64,000 bases of DNA from Ligilactobacillus faecis (GCF_029889745.1 NZ_CP123639.1:62001-126000), one strand, 5' to 3'; counted from the stretch's first letter, positions 16,441 through 28,711 are shown. Notes: generated by a model not told the origin, from the sequence alone. Translations and numbers: made by a program.

Positions 16441-17289
16441 TCATTTTTTCCAAATAAAGTCAATGATCGCTCGATCAACTTTTGCACTTTCATGTAGTTT
16501 GCTATGTTGTCCTTTTTCCCCCTTGATCTCAAGTTCTTGATATGAACGAGCTCGCCCTTTTAATAACGCGGCTAACGCTTTCGAAGAATCATTATTGACA
16601 CGCCCGTCTGAATTTGAACCATCGTCAAGGTCGCCATAAATATTCAAAACTTGCACTTGAGCCTTAGGGTATTTCTCTTTCAAAGCTGACAGTTCCTTAT
16701 AAGTTTCAGTCTGATCGTATGGCAGGCCATTTTCTTGTAGAGCATAAGTTTTAGGCTCATCATTTAAACCTAAGATCCCATTATAATGCCCAGCAAGATC
16801 AACTTGTTTTTGGAGCTTAGGTAATGACTTATCTGACGCATTATCTAGCATATAATAAGCAACTGCCATATTGCCCATTGAGTGTGCCACAACATTGAAT
16901 TTCTTGAAGCCATACGTCTTTTGTAACTTAACTAAAACATTTTTTAAATATTTACCATTTTTATGTTGATCAGTTTGTTTGTTATCAGAAAAATCAACTT
17001 CGACTAGTGGATTATACGCATTTTGCGGCAAAACCCCACTCAATTTGACATTTCCATCTTTAGCTACGTTAGCACGGATCACATTTTTAGTCACCCCTGC
17101 TTTGACGATCGCTTTTGTCATCTGCTCTTCTGCCCGATAGCTGCTCCCATAACCGTGTATAAACAATGTCGGGATCGTTGTTTTCTCATATTGCTGACTT
17201 GCAGTGTCACGCAACGTCTGTTCAACAATGAACCAACCACCAAAAAGCAGTGCACATCCTATGATCAAAGTCCAGATCCATTTTCTCAT
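16441..17289 (-). CDS. Secreted or membrane-anchored alpha/beta hydrolase (DUF915-type)
   Basis: A protein of 282 residues with an N-terminal signal-anchor (WIWTLIIGCALLFGGWFIVEQ). The fold signals are the oxyanion segment FIHGYGSS, the nucleophile elbow VAHSMGN and a probable catalytic His in KGQHSKLHES. These are the features of DUF915 lipase/esterase-like proteins of lactic acid bacteria, whose substrates are mostly unknown. It ends 96 bp before accB. A lipid-related role beside the acc genes is possible but not shown. Confidence 0.85.
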   Translation of the reverse strand: MRKWIWTLIIGCALLFGGWFIVEQTLRDTASQQYEKTTIPTLFIHGYGSSYRAEEQMTKAIVKAGVTKNVIRANVAKDGNVKLSGVLPQNAYNPLVEVDFSDNKQTDQHKNGKYLKNVLVKLQKTYGFKKFNVVAHSMGNMAVAYYMLDNASDKSLPKLQKQVDLAGHYNGILGLNDEPKTYALQENGLPYDQTETYKELSALKEKYPKAQVQVLNIYGDLDDGSNSDGRVNNDSSKALAALLKGRARSYQELEIKGEKGQHSKLHESAKVDRAIIDFIWKK

Positions 17290-17439
17290 CTTTTAAGGAC
17301 TTCAGACTGCATTTGTCTTTTGTCCTTATCTTCAACACCTTTCTCTTTGAACTTTAGCTTTTGTGTCGAGTCCTTAGGGTCAAGTGCCTCCCTTTTTAAG
17401 TTGGATACTCAAACAACTTATCATCAAGATTATAGCACA

Positions 17440-17477
17440 GAAAAAAGCTCTCGTTTGAAAAAATCAAACAAGAGCTT
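17440..17477 (-). terminator. Terminator of the galK-galT-alpha-galactosidase operon
   Basis: GCTCTCGTTTGA (17447-17458) pairs with TCAAACAAGAGC (17464-17475) with one mismatch. On the minus strand the hairpin is followed by six T. Confidence 0.85.
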
Positions 17478-17482
17478 CTTTC

Positions 17483-19678
17483 TTAATCGAGAGCTTTAAA
17501 ATGATACATTTGCGCGCTAAAATCATGACGAACGACTGGATCATAAAAACCAAGTTCCATCAATTCGCTCCCAGTAGCCTTTGCTTTTGAAGTCACTTCT
17601 TCGTAGACCTTTGCTTCAGCTAATCCAGCTAGTTTCGTTTTTGTCAGTGTTGGCTGTGCTTGTGCCAAACGCCCAAAGTCAAAGACTAAAGCTTCACTTT
17701 TATCTTTAGCCACAAACATCCAAGCACATTGATCACCTAAAGCCGGATTTTTCAAGCGGATAAAATCGCCAAACTGTACGAGCGGACGGATCTTTTTATA
17801 TAATGCGACTTGTTCTTTGACTGCTTGTTTTTCTTCCACCGTCAGTTTTGTCAGATCAAGTTCATAGCCAAAGACCGCACTCATCGCCACAGCACCTCTT
17901 GTCTTAAATGGTGTGATTCGACCCGTTTGATGATTTGGAACAGCTGAGACGTGCGCCGTAAAGACTGAAGGTGGGTAAACAAGAGAAGTGCCATATTGGA
18001 TCGTTTGCCGAGCAAGCGCATCAGTATTATCACTTGTCCATGATTGAGGCATATAGTACGCATAACCAGTGTCAAAACGTCCGCCACCACCAGAGCATCC
18101 TTCCCATAAGACATCAGGATATTTAGTTGTCAAAGTCTCAAGCACTTCATACAAGCCTAACATATAACGATGGTAAACTTCACCTTGTTTTTCTTTTGGT
18201 AAAGCGACCGAATAAACATCTGACATATGGCGGTTCATATCCCACTTGATGTAGTCGATATAGCCTTCGTCTAACAACGCACTGAGTTGTGCAACGATGT
18301 TTTCTCGCACAGCTTTTTGAGTCAGGTCTAAGACATATTGATCACGTGACGGACTTGGAATTCGCTCTGGAACTTGCATCAAATATTCGGGATGCTCTTT
18401 ATAAAGTTCAGACTCATGCGAGATCATTTCAGGTTCAAACCATAGACCAAATTTCAAACCTTGAGCATGAACATAATCGGCAAAATGTTTAAGACCATTA
18501 GGGAATTTCTTAGCGTAGACACTCCAATCTCCTAAAGAAGTATTATCGTTATCACGCTTGCCAAACCAACCATCATCTAAAACAAACATCTCGATCCCAA
18601 GTTCTTTTGCCTCGTCAACGATCGTTTTTAATTTTTCTTCGTTAAAATCAAAGTAAGTCGCTTCCCAGTTATTGACTAAAATCTCGCGTTCGCGGTGTTT
18701 AAATTTTCCTCGAACGATATGTTCTCGGATCAATTGATGGTAATTTTGACTCATTTCATTTAAGCCATGGCTAGAAAAGGCTAATAAAACTTCTGGTGTT
18801 TGGAATGACTCACCAGCTTCGAGTTGCCATTCAAAATTAAAATCATTGATCCCAGCCACGATCCGGGTTTGTTCAAATTGATCTTTTTCGATCTCAAAAC
18901 TGTGATTTCCAGAATAAACTAAGTTAAAGCCATACACATCACCTGAAAATTCATCTGCTTTATGCTCTAAAACAGCAATAAAACTGTTCATTTGATGGCT
19001 CGAAGCTCCCCGACGACTTTCAAAAACTTTACGCCCTTGACCGATCTTTTCCCGCTCAAGATGGCGCTCGTTAGCATGGGCCCCAGGTAAAGAGATCACA
19101 TCCATATCTTGTCGTAATAGATCCATTTGCATCGAAGCAACTTTTTTCAAAGCAACTTTTGAACTACCAGCATTTGTCACTTTAGCTGAACGAGCAATAA
19201 TAGCAAGGTCTTTAAAGATCGTATACAAGAGCGTCACTGTGACACCTGTCAGTTCATCTTTTAAAGTGACAGCTAGCGTTTGCGCCTCCTCATCTGTTGC
19301 ATAGGCAGCCGGGAGTCCAGGCAATTTAGGCTTTCCTGCCGTGATCTTATGCCCTTGATAAACTAAACGTACAGCATAAGAGCCATCTTCATTTTGTAAA
19401 TCTAAAGCTGGAGTCCGATAATCACAAGCACCAGTTCCACTATATTCTTGGAGCAACGAATCGAGCGAATAAGTGCGGTCCAAACTTCCTGGTAAATTTC
19501 CTGAGAAGCCTCGGTCAACTCTTGGGTAGCGCAACTGTCCATGGTAACCTAAAACGCGTTTACCAAAATATAAATGACTTAGGTAGCCACCTTCTTCGAT
19601 CCCAAAAAGATATGAGATCTTATCGTTGTGTAAATGGAAAACTTTATTTTTTTCATCAAATTCGATCAATTTCTGCAT
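17483..19678 (-). CDS. Alpha-galactosidase, GH36
   Basis: A protein of 731 residues, the usual size of bacterial GH36 enzymes. The catalytic nucleophile is the Asp of YIKWDMNRH and the acid/base region is GCSGGGGRFDTG. An N-terminal beta-sandwich and a C-terminal beta domain flank the barrel. It cleaves terminal alpha-1,6-galactose from melibiose, raffinose and related sugars. It has no signal peptide, so it acts on imported sugar, presumably delivered by LacS or an unlinked carrier. It is the third gene after galK and galT, so galactose release and use are co-transcribed. Confidence 0.94.
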   Translation of the reverse strand: MQKLIEFDEKNKVFHLHNDKISYLFGIEEGGYLSHLYFGKRVLGYHGQLRYPRVDRGFSGNLPGSLDRTYSLDSLLQEYSGTGACDYRTPALDLQNEDGSYAVRLVYQGHKITAGKPKLPGLPAAYATDEEAQTLAVTLKDELTGVTVTLLYTIFKDLAIIARSAKVTNAGSSKVALKKVASMQMDLLRQDMDVISLPGAHANERHLEREKIGQGRKVFESRRGASSHQMNSFIAVLEHKADEFSGDVYGFNLVYSGNHSFEIEKDQFEQTRIVAGINDFNFEWQLEAGESFQTPEVLLAFSSHGLNEMSQNYHQLIREHIVRGKFKHREREILVNNWEATYFDFNEEKLKTIVDEAKELGIEMFVLDDGWFGKRDNDNTSLGDWSVYAKKFPNGLKHFADYVHAQGLKFGLWFEPEMISHESELYKEHPEYLMQVPERIPSPSRDQYVLDLTQKAVRENIVAQLSALLDEGYIDYIKWDMNRHMSDVYSVALPKEKQGEVYHRYMLGLYEVLETLTTKYPDVLWEGCSGGGGRFDTGYAYYMPQSWTSDNTDALARQTIQYGTSLVYPPSVFTAHVSAVPNHQTGRITPFKTRGAVAMSAVFGYELDLTKLTVEEKQAVKEQVALYKKIRPLVQFGDFIRLKNPALGDQCAWMFVAKDKSEALVFDFGRLAQAQPTLTKTKLAGLAEAKVYEEVTSKAKATGSELMELGFYDPVVRHDFSAQMYHFKALD

Positions 19679-19716
19679 AGATAGTTTCTTCCTTCCAACT
19701 TAATAATTGCATTTTT

Positions 19717-21198
19717 TTATTTTGTTAACCCGACACTTTCTGCAAAACGCATAAAAGCATTTTGACCTGCTTGATCTTGTTTGAAGACTCCTGCATCTTC
19801 TAAGACCCGTGTAAATACTTCTCCCACTGCTTCTTTGACCAACTGCTCAACATTTTCTTCAGCCACCTCAGGATGGGCTTGTTTGAGCTCTTTTGCCCAT
19901 TCTAAATGGTATGGTGCGATCTGATTTGGTCGATCGAGCAAGTATTTCTCTACTTCAACTAACTCATCTTTTAAACGTGGCGGTAAGATCGCAAGCCCCA
20001 TAACTTCGATCAGACCGATATTTTCTTTTTTGATGTGCTGGACATCTTTATGTGGATGATAGATCCCATCTGGATATTGTTCAGAAGTTTGGTTATCTCG
20101 TAAAACAAGGTCCAATTCATAGTTTGTCCCACGTTTACGTGCGATCGGAGTGATCGTATGGTGTGGTTCTTTAGCGGTATAAGCTTTGATCGAAGCTTCT
20201 TTATCAGAGTAATTTTGCCAATGCTTCAAGATCTTAGTAGCTAAAGCAACTAAACGTTCCCTATCAGGTCCATTCAAGCGAATGACTGACATTGGCCATT
20301 TAACGATCCCGGCTTTGACGTCTTCAAAATCAGTAAAGACTAATTCATTTTCAAGTTGGGCTTTTTCCATGGCAAATGTATGACATCCGCCTTGATAATG
20401 TTCATGTGATAGGATCGATCCTCCTACGATCGGCAGATCTGCGTTACTTCCAGCAAAATACCCTGGAAAGCTAGCTACGATCTCGAGGAGTTGGGCAAAT
20501 GTTTTCGCATTGATCACCATCGGTTCGTGTTTAGCGTCTAAGAAGATACAATGTTCGTTAAAGTAGGCATATGGTGAATATTGAAACCCCCAAGTTTCAT
20601 CATCAAGTGTAAATCTGATGATCCGGTGATTTGCCCGTGCTGGATAGTCGATCCGACCTTGATAGCCTTCATTTTCTAGGCATAACTGGCATTTAGGATA
20701 ACCACTTTGCTTCATCGTCTTAGCTAAAGCGATCGCTTTGGGATCTTTTTCTGGTTTAGATAGATTGATCGTGATCTCAAGCTCACCATAGCGCGTCGCA
20801 ACTTTATAAGCGATATTTTTAGCGATCGCTTTAGTCTTGATGTAATCGTTTCTTTTACTCAACGCATAAAAATCAGCGATCGCTTGTTTTGGATCGACAG
20901 CATAAGTTTCATTGAACTGCTTGTTCAAACGACTTGGACACGGTGTGATCAGATCCATCAACTCTGCGCCTAGATTATCTTGTTCATTTAAAGTTTCACC
21001 GACAGTTCCATTTTCGACGGCTAAAGCAACAAGTTCATCTTTTAAAGAGATCAATGCTTGGCTTTTAGCCAAACGATCGCTCCCATTTTCACCTACTAAA
21101 GCTAAGACGCGGTTTTTTAAATAAATGGTATCTAACTCTTCATAATCACTTACTTCGATCACTTTTTTGACAAAGCGCTCCACTAAAGTCTCTTCCAT
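19717..21198 (-). CDS. galT: UDP-glucose-hexose-1-phosphate uridylyltransferase, type 2
   Basis: About 493 residues, the long Gram-positive type. The ATG at 21198 is preferred because AGGGG lies about 10 nt upstream; a TTG 9 nt earlier is also open. The active-site region is [17 protein letters not shown]. It exchanges galactose-1-phosphate with UDP-glucose, the second step of the Leloir pathway. galE is not in this window and must be elsewhere. It lies about 18 bp after galK. Confidence 0.95.
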   Translation of the reverse strand: MEETLVERFVKKVIEVSDYEELDTIYLKNRVLALVGENGSDRLAKSQALISLKDELVALAVENGTVGETLNEQDNLGAELMDLITPCPSRLNKQFNETYAVDPKQAIADFYALSKRNDYIKTKAIAKNIAYKVATRYGELEITINLSKPEKDPKAIALAKTMKQSGYPKCQLCLENEGYQGRIDYPARANHRIIRFTLDDETWGFQYSPYAYFNEHCIFLDAKHEPMVINAKTFAQLLEIVASFPGYFAGSNADLPIVGGSILSHEHYQGGCHTFAMEKAQLENELVFTDFEDVKAGIVKWPMSVIRLNGPDRERLVALATKILKHWQNYSDKEASIKAYTAKEPHHTITPIARKRGTNYELDLVLRDNQTSEQYPDGIYHPHKDVQHIKKENIGLIEVMGLAILPPRLKDELVEVEKYLLDRPNQIAPYHLEWAKELKQAHPEVAEENVEQLVKEAVGEVFTRVLEDAGVFKQDQAGQNAFMRFAESVGLTK

Positions 21199-21216
21199 CT
21201 CGATCAATCCCCTATC

Positions 21217-22380
21217 TTAAAGTTGTTTTGTCCCATCAGCAATCTCAGCAATATAAAAGGCTGGCGCATAACCGATCTTTTCTTCATAAACTTTACCGAC
21301 ATTTTCTTTGAAAGCTTCGACTTGTTCTTTATTGACTATAGCGATCCCACAGCCCCCAAAGCCAGCACCTGTCATCCGTGCCCCTAAAACACCTGGTTGT
21401 TGCCAAGCTGTGTGTGCAAGCGTATCTAACTCTTTACCCGTTACTTCATAATCATGTTCAAGGGAAACATGGGAGGCATTGACTAAACGTCCAAATTTTT
21501 CTAAGTCATCAGCTTGTAATGCTTCACGTGCTTTCAATGTTCGTTGATTTTCAAAGACTGCATGTCGCGCACGTTTCAAACGGGCTCCGTCGGCGACCAA
21601 ATAACTATATTCATCAAAAGTCTGTTCATCTAACGCACCTAAACTGTCAACTGTTACACCTTTTTGTAACTCTGCTAATGCTGTCTCACATTCACTGCGC
21701 CGTTCATTATATTTAGAATCGGCTAATTCACGCCGTTTGTTCGTATTCATGATCACGATCACATTATCTTTTAGGTCTAACGGAACTAGTTCATATTCAA
21801 GCGTATTCGTATCAAGCAAGATCGCTTGATCTTTTTGCCCCATTCCAACCGCAAACTGATCCATGATCCCAGAATTGACGCCAATAAAATCATTTTCTGT
21901 TTGCATCCCGATCTTGACTAGATCTAAGCGATCGAGTTTGAGATCAAAAAGCTTTTCAGCGATCACACCCATCAAAAGCTCTAAGGAAGCAGACGAGGAT
22001 AGCCCCGACCCATTTGGAATATTTCCATTGACATAAACATCCAAACCTTGCTCGATCTGATGCCCTGCTTCTTTTAGAAAATGGATCATTCCTTTTGGAT
22101 AATTAGTCCATTTATCTGCTTTATCAAAATGAAGATCTGCCAGATCGACTTCAATGATCCCTTCTGTAGCAAAGTTTTCAGAATAGAAACGTAACCGTTG
22201 ATCGTCTCGCTTAGCAGCTGCACCATATGTTCCAAGTGTGATCGCACATGGGAAAACATGCCCACCATTATAGTCGGTATGTTCACCGATCAAATTTATC
22301 CGTCCAGGTGAGAAAAATGTTCCTTCTGCCTCTTTGCCAAAGATCGCTTTAAAACGTTGCTGTAATTCTTCTTTTTTCAT
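21217..22380 (-). CDS. galK: Galactokinase
   Basis: A protein of 387 residues. The galactokinase signature [16 protein letters not shown] is at about 26-41, the GHMP ATP-binding motif is [14 protein letters not shown] and the third motif is [12 protein letters not shown]. It phosphorylates galactose at C1. It is the first gene of its operon, transcribed from a clear promoter and divergent from galR. Confidence 0.97.
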   Translation of the reverse strand: MKKEELQQRFKAIFGKEAEGTFFSPGRINLIGEHTDYNGGHVFPCAITLGTYGAAAKRDDQRLRFYSENFATEGIIEVDLADLHFDKADKWTNYPKGMIHFLKEAGHQIEQGLDVYVNGNIPNGSGLSSSASLELLMGVIAEKLFDLKLDRLDLVKIGMQTENDFIGVNSGIMDQFAVGMGQKDQAILLDTNTLEYELVPLDLKDNVIVIMNTNKRRELADSKYNERRSECETALAELQKGVTVDSLGALDEQTFDEYSYLVADGARLKRARHAVFENQRTLKAREALQADDLEKFGRLVNASHVSLEHDYEVTGKELDTLAHTAWQQPGVLGARMTGAGFGGCGIAIVNKEQVEAFKENVGKVYEEKIGYAPAFYIAEIADGTKQL

Positions 22381-22404
22381 TTTGATAGCCTCTTTTCTAT
22401 TTTA

Positions 22405-22484
22405 GGTAAGCGTTTTATTTACAAGTATTATTATAGGAGAGCTGACATTTTTTATCAACTATTTTTACTTAATTTTTAGTAAAA
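22405..22484 (-). promoter_or_regulatory. galK promoter with cre-like site and GalR-type operator
   Basis: On the minus strand TTGATA (22453-22458) and TATAAT (22430-22435) are spaced by 17 bp. A cre-like sequence, AATAAAACGCTTAC (22406-22419), lies just after the -10 box. The 20-bp sequence TTACTTAATTTTTAGTAAAA (plus strand, 22465-22484) lies 6 bp upstream of the -35 box and recurs exactly, in inverse orientation, upstream of lacS. Further TTTAGTA/TTTACTA half-sites occur toward galR (22499-22565), where TATAAT at 22577-22582 is a plausible galR -10 box. Confidence 0.7.
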
Positions 22485-22631
22485 ATAACTCTAAATTTTT
22501 TAGTATATCTTCTATTAATGCTTTTTAGCTTTACTAAAAAAGTGCACAGACTTTCTTTTTTTTACTAGATCTATGCTATAATTGAACAAAACCTCAATTA
22601 ATTGTTCTAAATATTTAGAAAGGAATTTTGA

Positions 22632-23808
<1,177 letters not shown>

Positions 23809-25059
23809 CTAGGCTAGTTTAGCTATTCCCTTATCCAGAATATTCTTAGCTGCATTCCAGTCACGAATATGATGAATACCGCAATTAGGACACGTCCATT
23901 CACGATCAGCCAAGGTTAGTTTCTCGGTGTTATTAGTTCCCATGATAAAACTACAATCATTGCAAGTTTGAGTAGTATTTTTCGGGCTGACAGTCACGAA
24001 CTGATGATTATACAGCTTAGCTTTATAAGCCAACATGCCGAGAAATGTTCGCCAGCCAACGTCAGAAATACTAAGCGCTAAAGCATGATTCTTGAGCATA
24101 TTCTTACTACGCAACTCCTCAGCTACTACTAAATCGTGGTTCTTGATTAGTGCAGTAGAGATTTGTTGGAGAAAATTATGTCTTTGGTTCATTACTTTGG
24201 CATGGAGTTTGGCAACTAACAAGCGTTGCTTTTGGTAATTTTTACTATTCTGTAAAGAGCGATGTTCTTTCTTGGCACGGCGTTGTCGTCTAGATAGAAT
24301 ACGCTGTTCTTTAGCTAATTTGCCTTTAATAGTACGATAATATCGTGGGTTAGGAACTGTGTTACCTTCATTATCGGTTAAGAAATTATCAGTATTAAGA
24401 TCAATTCCAATATGTCCGTGATTAGCCTTGGACACTTTAACAAAAGGTTCATCTGAAGCTAGTTGCATTGATATGAAAAAGCGATCTGCTGGATCTTTAG
24501 TCAAAGTTACTGTGCCAATTCTAGTTTCACACGCTCTTTTCAATAGGCGCGCTTGAGAACCCGCAATCCGTAACCGACCAATTTTAGGCACTTTAACATG
24601 GTGCTTATCTAAAAAACATACTGTACCGTTAGTTAGTAACGCAGTCTTTTGCCCTGGGTATTGACAATTAGTTTGATAACGCCAGCGATAACTCTTTCGA
24701 TGAAATTTAGGAACACCAGCAGTGTGAACCTTCCGAAAGGCATTCCAAGCTTTTCGGTAGTTCTGAATGGCATTAGCTTTCGCCAAACTGTCAATTCGTT
24801 TATCTTCTAAAAATTGATAGTGATTAGACATTTGTTTAGCGTTTTGACGCATAGTTAGTTGCTTAATACGCTCCTGGACTGTGTCAATCGGTAACTTAAC
24901 TCTGCGAAGTTGCATCAGTTCCTTACCGATCGCAACCATTTCGTTATAGATAAAGCGACTAGCGTCACTGTTAATTTTAATCAACTGCTTTTGTTGGTCA
25001 CTAGGGTAGCAACGCATTTTCAGGCCATAATGATATTGCATTTTCGCCATTGACTTCAT
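23809..25059 (-). CDS. tnpB: RNA-guided endonuclease TnpB
   Basis: I start at the ATG at 25059 because AAGGAGGTGG precedes it, giving 416 residues. The RuvC-like acidic residues lie in GIDLNTDNF, VVAEELRSKNM and IRDWNAAKNI. The zinc ribbon is C-x2-C...C-x2-C (TCNDCSF...WTCPNCG). All catalytic positions are present, so the protein should be active. It is divergent from tnpA with only 74 bp between start codons. Confidence 0.93.
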   Translation of the reverse strand: MKSMAKMQYHYGLKMRCYPSDQQKQLIKINSDASRFIYNEMVAIGKELMQLRRVKLPIDTVQERIKQLTMRQNAKQMSNHYQFLEDKRIDSLAKANAIQNYRKAWNAFRKVHTAGVPKFHRKSYRWRYQTNCQYPGQKTALLTNGTVCFLDKHHVKVPKIGRLRIAGSQARLLKRACETRIGTVTLTKDPADRFFISMQLASDEPFVKVSKANHGHIGIDLNTDNFLTDNEGNTVPNPRYYRTIKGKLAKEQRILSRRQRRAKKEHRSLQNSKNYQKQRLLVAKLHAKVMNQRHNFLQQISTALIKNHDLVVAEELRSKNMLKNHALALSISDVGWRTFLGMLAYKAKLYNHQFVTVSPKNTTQTCNDCSFIMGTNNTEKLTLADREWTCPNCGIHHIRDWNAAKNILDKGIAKLA

Positions 25060-25133
25060 TTGATTCCACCTCCTTAATTGATATAATGATATTGTATCAT
25101 ATGTCAATGATAATAAATATAGGGGTAAATAAA

Positions 25134-25583
25134 ATGAGTAAAGATAAAATCAAAGACGCAGTATATACCAGACGATATATCTATAACTTCCATTTCCATC
25201 TAATTTGGGTTACTAAATATCGTCATAAAACTTTTACTACTGATGAGTTATCAAACGAAATGAAGGATATCCTATGGCAAGTAGCCGAGGATAACGAAAT
25301 CGTAATCGAGAAAATGGAAGTTATGCCTGACCATGTTCATGTCTTAATTAGCTTTCCGCCTAGCAAGGCACCGACTAGCGCCATCAAAGCGCTCAAAGGC
25401 AGAAGTGCCTTTATTTTCTTACGTCGACACCCGGAAATTCGGCAGTCTCGATACTGGAGTGGTCATTTATGGTCTCCTAGTTACTACATGAGCACGTTAG
25501 GTAATATGAGTAAAGAAGTAGTTGAAAAATATATAAACGATCAAAAATACAATGAGATGAAAAAAGCCCCTTACGGAGCTTGA
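25134..25583 (+). CDS. tnpA: IS200-type Y1 transposase TnpA
   Basis: A protein of 149 residues from the ATG at 25134 (AGGGG upstream). It has the HUH motif PDHVHVLI and a C-terminal helix with a candidate catalytic tyrosine (NMSKEVVEKYINDQ). It cuts and joins single-stranded DNA at the element's subterminal hairpins. Length and motifs are normal for an active enzyme. Confidence 0.95.
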   Translation: MSKDKIKDAVYTRRYIYNFHFHLIWVTKYRHKTFTTDELSNEMKDILWQVAEDNEIVIEKMEVMPDHVHVLISFPPSKAPTSAIKALKGRSAFIFLRRHPEIRQSRYWSGHLWSPSYYMSTLGNMSKEVVEKYINDQKYNEMKKAPYGA

Positions 25584-25714
25584 TAGGGCCTATCCATCCC
25601 ATGACTGAAGTCACGGGATTTCCGGCTGAATCTCATTAAATTGATATATGCACAAAAAGACACCTTCAAAATTGATCTGAGACCCGTCAAGTGAACAACT
25701 AAATAATTAAAATT

Positions 25715-26622
25715 CTAGGCAGCCTGATTCCGGTATTCTTCTGGAGTCAGGCTGTTTAGTTTTATTTGGTAACGTTGGGTATTGTAGAACTTGATATAGT
25801 TTTCGATCATTTCTACAAGTTCTCCATATGTTTCACATTTTAGCCAATAATAACATTCTGTCTTGAAATGACTCCAAAAACTTTCCATTGGTGCGTTATC
25901 GATACATTTCCCCACTCGAGACATACTTCTTGTAACACCATGCCTTGAGGTCAACCGAAGATATTCCTTTGAAGTATATTGAAATCCACGATCACTGTGA
26001 AGAAGTAGATTAGCTTCATTTAAATGCGTGAATGCTTTTTCTAAAGTCTTCATGACAAGCCGATTATCATTTCTTTTACTAATTTCAAAACTTATGATAG
26101 ATCCATCGTATAGATCTTTGATCGCACTTAAATAAGCTTTTTGTCCTAAGCCATATTCTAAATAAGTGACATCAGTCACCCACTTTTGATTAGGTCTAGT
26201 AGCGGAAAAATCACGACCTAAAGTATTTTCTTCGTAGTTTAAATGTTCTGAACGAGTACAACCTCGGCGTTTGCGACGAATTACTGAATATAAACCAAGG
26301 ACTCTCATTAAGCGACGAATACGTTTGAAGTTATATTGTTTTTGATACTTTCGATTGATAAGAAGAGTCATTCTTCTAGAACCGTAAATTCCATTTAAAG
26401 CATGAAATTCTTTTTTTATGATCTCACTTAACCATTCATTTTCCAAAGTACATTGTGATTTTGGAGCAGTTAAATAACGATAATACCCTGAGCGCGATAC
26501 ATTTAAGATCGCACAAAGGATCCAGAGTTCAATTTGTGGAAACTCTTTAAGAACTTCCTGAATAGCTTTAAAACGCAGATTTTTAGGTATAAAGCTTATC
26601 TCCTCCTTTCGAGTTCGTCCAA
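25715..26622 (-). CDS. IS3-family transposase orfB (catalytic part, made by frameshift)
   Basis: The frame stays open upstream of any ATG and overlaps the end of orfA. It contains an HTH_21-like region (EIIKKEFHALNGIYGSRRMT) and a DDE integrase core: WVTDVTYLE (D), LLHSDRGFQYTS (D) and APMESFWSHFKTE (E). No start codon with a ribosome binding site is evident at its beginning, so it is probably produced only as an OrfAB fusion by -1 slippage at A7 (26623-26629, read on the minus strand). Confidence 0.88.
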
Positions 26623-27285
26623 TTTTTTTAAAACGATATTTTCTGCTTCTAGATATTTATTACGTTCTTTCAAACGTAGGATCTCAAGCTTGAGACGCTC
26701 AGTTTCAGAAAGAGTCTTATAATCACGATCTTTAACTGTTTTACCACGATTATCGTATAATGCCTTTTCGCCATCTACTTCAAACTTTTTGACCCAATTA
26801 TAGACTTGGGAATAAGAAACATTATATTTATCGATCGCTTTGTGATAATTCTTATTATTAGCAAGTGTATACTGAACTATTTCGAGCCGTTCCTTAAAAG
26901 TAGTTTTACGTCCATGTTTCATTCTATTACGACCTCCAATGGTAGCTTTAAAGCCTTTTCCATTAGTATACAAGTTGATCCATTTACGTAAAACCGAAAC
27001 ACTCGAAATATTGTATTTATCACAAATTTTCTTTGGTGAACGTCCATTTTCTAAATATTCTAGAACCGCAGTTGTTTTTAATTCAACTGAATATTCTTTC
27101 CAGGTTCTAGACTCTTTTAAGCCATCTAAACCGCCAGCTTTGTATTTTCTGATCCAATTATCAAATGTATTTTTAGAAATGGTATATTTCCGGCAGATAA
27201 AGTACTTACTATATTGTCCACTAAGATACTCGGAGACTGCCTGGTATCTTTCTTCAAGTGTATGTTTAGTAGTTCTTCTAGACAT
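26596..27285 (-). CDS. IS3-family transposase orfA (DNA-binding part)
   Basis: From the ATG at 27285 with AGGGGG upstream; 229 residues. It holds repeated helix-turn-helix units (ISKNTFDNWIRKYKAGG, ISSVSVLRKWINLY, VSYSQVYNWVKKFEVDG) and a C-terminal leucine-zipper-like helix. Its last codons contain the in-frame heptamer A-AAA-AAA followed about 16 nt later by AGGAGG, a standard arrangement for programmed -1 frameshifting into orfB. Confidence 0.9.
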   Translation of the reverse strand: MSRRTTKHTLEERYQAVSEYLSGQYSKYFICRKYTISKNTFDNWIRKYKAGGLDGLKESRTWKEYSVELKTTAVLEYLENGRSPKKICDKYNISSVSVLRKWINLYTNGKGFKATIGGRNRMKHGRKTTFKERLEIVQYTLANNKNYHKAIDKYNVSYSQVYNWVKKFEVDGEKALYDNRGKTVKDRDYKTLSETERLKLEILRLKERNKYLEAENIVLKKLDELERRR

Positions 27286-27382
27286 AAAAAATCCCCCTAG
27301 AGTGATCACAGAATCTTTATTATTTCCGTGTCCACTCTAGGGGAATCATATCAAATTTGAAGGTGTCTTTTCTTATATTCGT

Positions 27383-28621
27383 TTATTGATAGATCGGATG
27401 AGCTGTTGTCAGTTCTTTTACTTTAGCTTTTACTGCTTCTAAAGTAGCTTCATCGCCATTGGAGCGTAAAACAGAGACGATCAACTCTGCCACCGTCTTA
27501 GCATCAGCTTCATCAAAGCCACGGCTTGTGATCGCTGGTGTTCCTAAACGAATCCCGCTTGTTTTAAAAGGACTGAGCGTCTCAAATGGAATCGAATTTT
27601 TGTTGACTGTTAGAGAAACACTATCTAAAAGCTGTTCGGCTTCTTTACCATTTAATCCAAAACCACGTACATCGAGTAACAGCAAATGATTATCAGTTCC
27701 GCCTGAGATCATTTTTAATTCTGGCACTTTTGCAAAAACTTCTGCCATCGCTTGTGCATTTTTGATAACTTGAGCAGCATAAGCTTTGAAAGCTGGTGTC
27801 AAAGCTTCTCCTAAAGCAACTGCTTTAGCCGCGATAACATGTTCTAACGGACCACCTTGTAAGCCCGGGAAAACAGCGCTATTGATCTTTTTAGCCAATT
27901 GTTCATCATTTGTCAAGATCAGCCCGCCTCGTGGTCCACGTAATGTTTTATGTGTTGTCGTGGTCACGATATCAGCATATTCAACTGGATTTTGATGTTC
28001 TCCAGCTGCGACTAGTCCTGCGATGTGCGCCATATCAACTAAAAAGAAAGCTCCTACTTCATCTGCGATCGCTTTGAAACGTTTAAAGTCGATCTGGCGT
28101 GGATAAGCACTCGCTCCAGCTACGATCAACTTCGGCCGGACTTCTTTGGCCAAAGCTAAAACCGCCTCGTAGTCGATTTGTTCTGTTTCACGGTCAACGT
28201 TATAACCAACAAAGTTATATGTTTGTCCGCTAAAGTTGACTGGCGAACCGTGGGTCAAATGACCTCCGCTAGCTAGATCCATGCCTAAAACAGTATCACC
28301 TGGCTCGATCAAAGCTTTATACGCAGCTGCGTTAGCTTGTGACCCCGAATGCGGTTGGACATTGGCATAACTTGCCCCAAAAAGCTCTTTGGCACGATCG
28401 ATCGCTAATTGCTCAACAACATCGACAAATTCGCACCCACCGTAATATCGTTTCCCAGGATAACCTTCTGCATACTTATTAGTCAAAACACTGCCTTGGG
28501 CTTTTAAGACTGCTTCTGAAACGATATTTTCTGAAGCGATCAACTCGATATTGCCTTGTTGTCGGTTTTCTTCGGCTGCGATCGCAGCCCATAACTGAGG
28601 GTCGTTTTTTGTATGATCCAT
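27383..28621 (-). CDS. glyA: Serine hydroxymethyltransferase
   Basis: A protein of 412 residues, normal length. The PLP-binding lysine is in [15 protein letters not shown]. Substrate and cofactor motifs such as [14 protein letters not shown] and [12 protein letters not shown] are intact. It interconverts serine and glycine and supplies one-carbon units. It stands alone, between an IS3-type element just past its stop codon and an IS1182-type element upstream of its promoter. Confidence 0.97.
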   Translation of the reverse strand: MDHTKNDPQLWAAIAAEENRQQGNIELIASENIVSEAVLKAQGSVLTNKYAEGYPGKRYYGGCEFVDVVEQLAIDRAKELFGASYANVQPHSGSQANAAAYKALIEPGDTVLGMDLASGGHLTHGSPVNFSGQTYNFVGYNVDRETEQIDYEAVLALAKEVRPKLIVAGASAYPRQIDFKRFKAIADEVGAFFLVDMAHIAGLVAAGEHQNPVEYADIVTTTTHKTLRGPRGGLILTNDEQLAKKINSAVFPGLQGGPLEHVIAAKAVALGEALTPAFKAYAAQVIKNAQAMAEVFAKVPELKMISGGTDNHLLLLDVRGFGLNGKEAEQLLDSVSLTVNKNSIPFETLSPFKTSGIRLGTPAITSRGFDEADAKTVAELIVSVLRSNGDEATLEAVKAKVKELTTAHPIYQ

Positions 28622-28655
28622 GAACTAAGAACCTTCTTTCTTTCTATTTTCCTGT

Positions 28656-28684
28656 ATTGTAGCGAAAATACTGATTTTTTTCAA
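28656..28684 (-). promoter_or_regulatory. glyA promoter
   Basis: On the minus strand TTGAAA (28679-28684) and TACAAT (28656-28661) are 17 bp apart, 35 bp before the start codon. The IS1182-type insertion lies upstream and leaves the promoter intact. Confidence 0.7.
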
Positions 28685-28711
28685 CAAACAATCTAGAACT
28701 AGAGCTAAAAA

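Larger units (their letters stand above)
25655..27371 (-). mobile_element. IS3-family element (IS150-like)
   Basis: Terminal inverted repeats begin AAAAGACACCTTCAAA at both ends (25655 onward; complement ending at 27371) and continue imperfectly for about 35 bp. Inside are orfA and an overlapping orfB in the -1 frame. I could not identify a 3-4 bp target duplication. It lies between the IS605 element and glyA. Confidence 0.85.
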
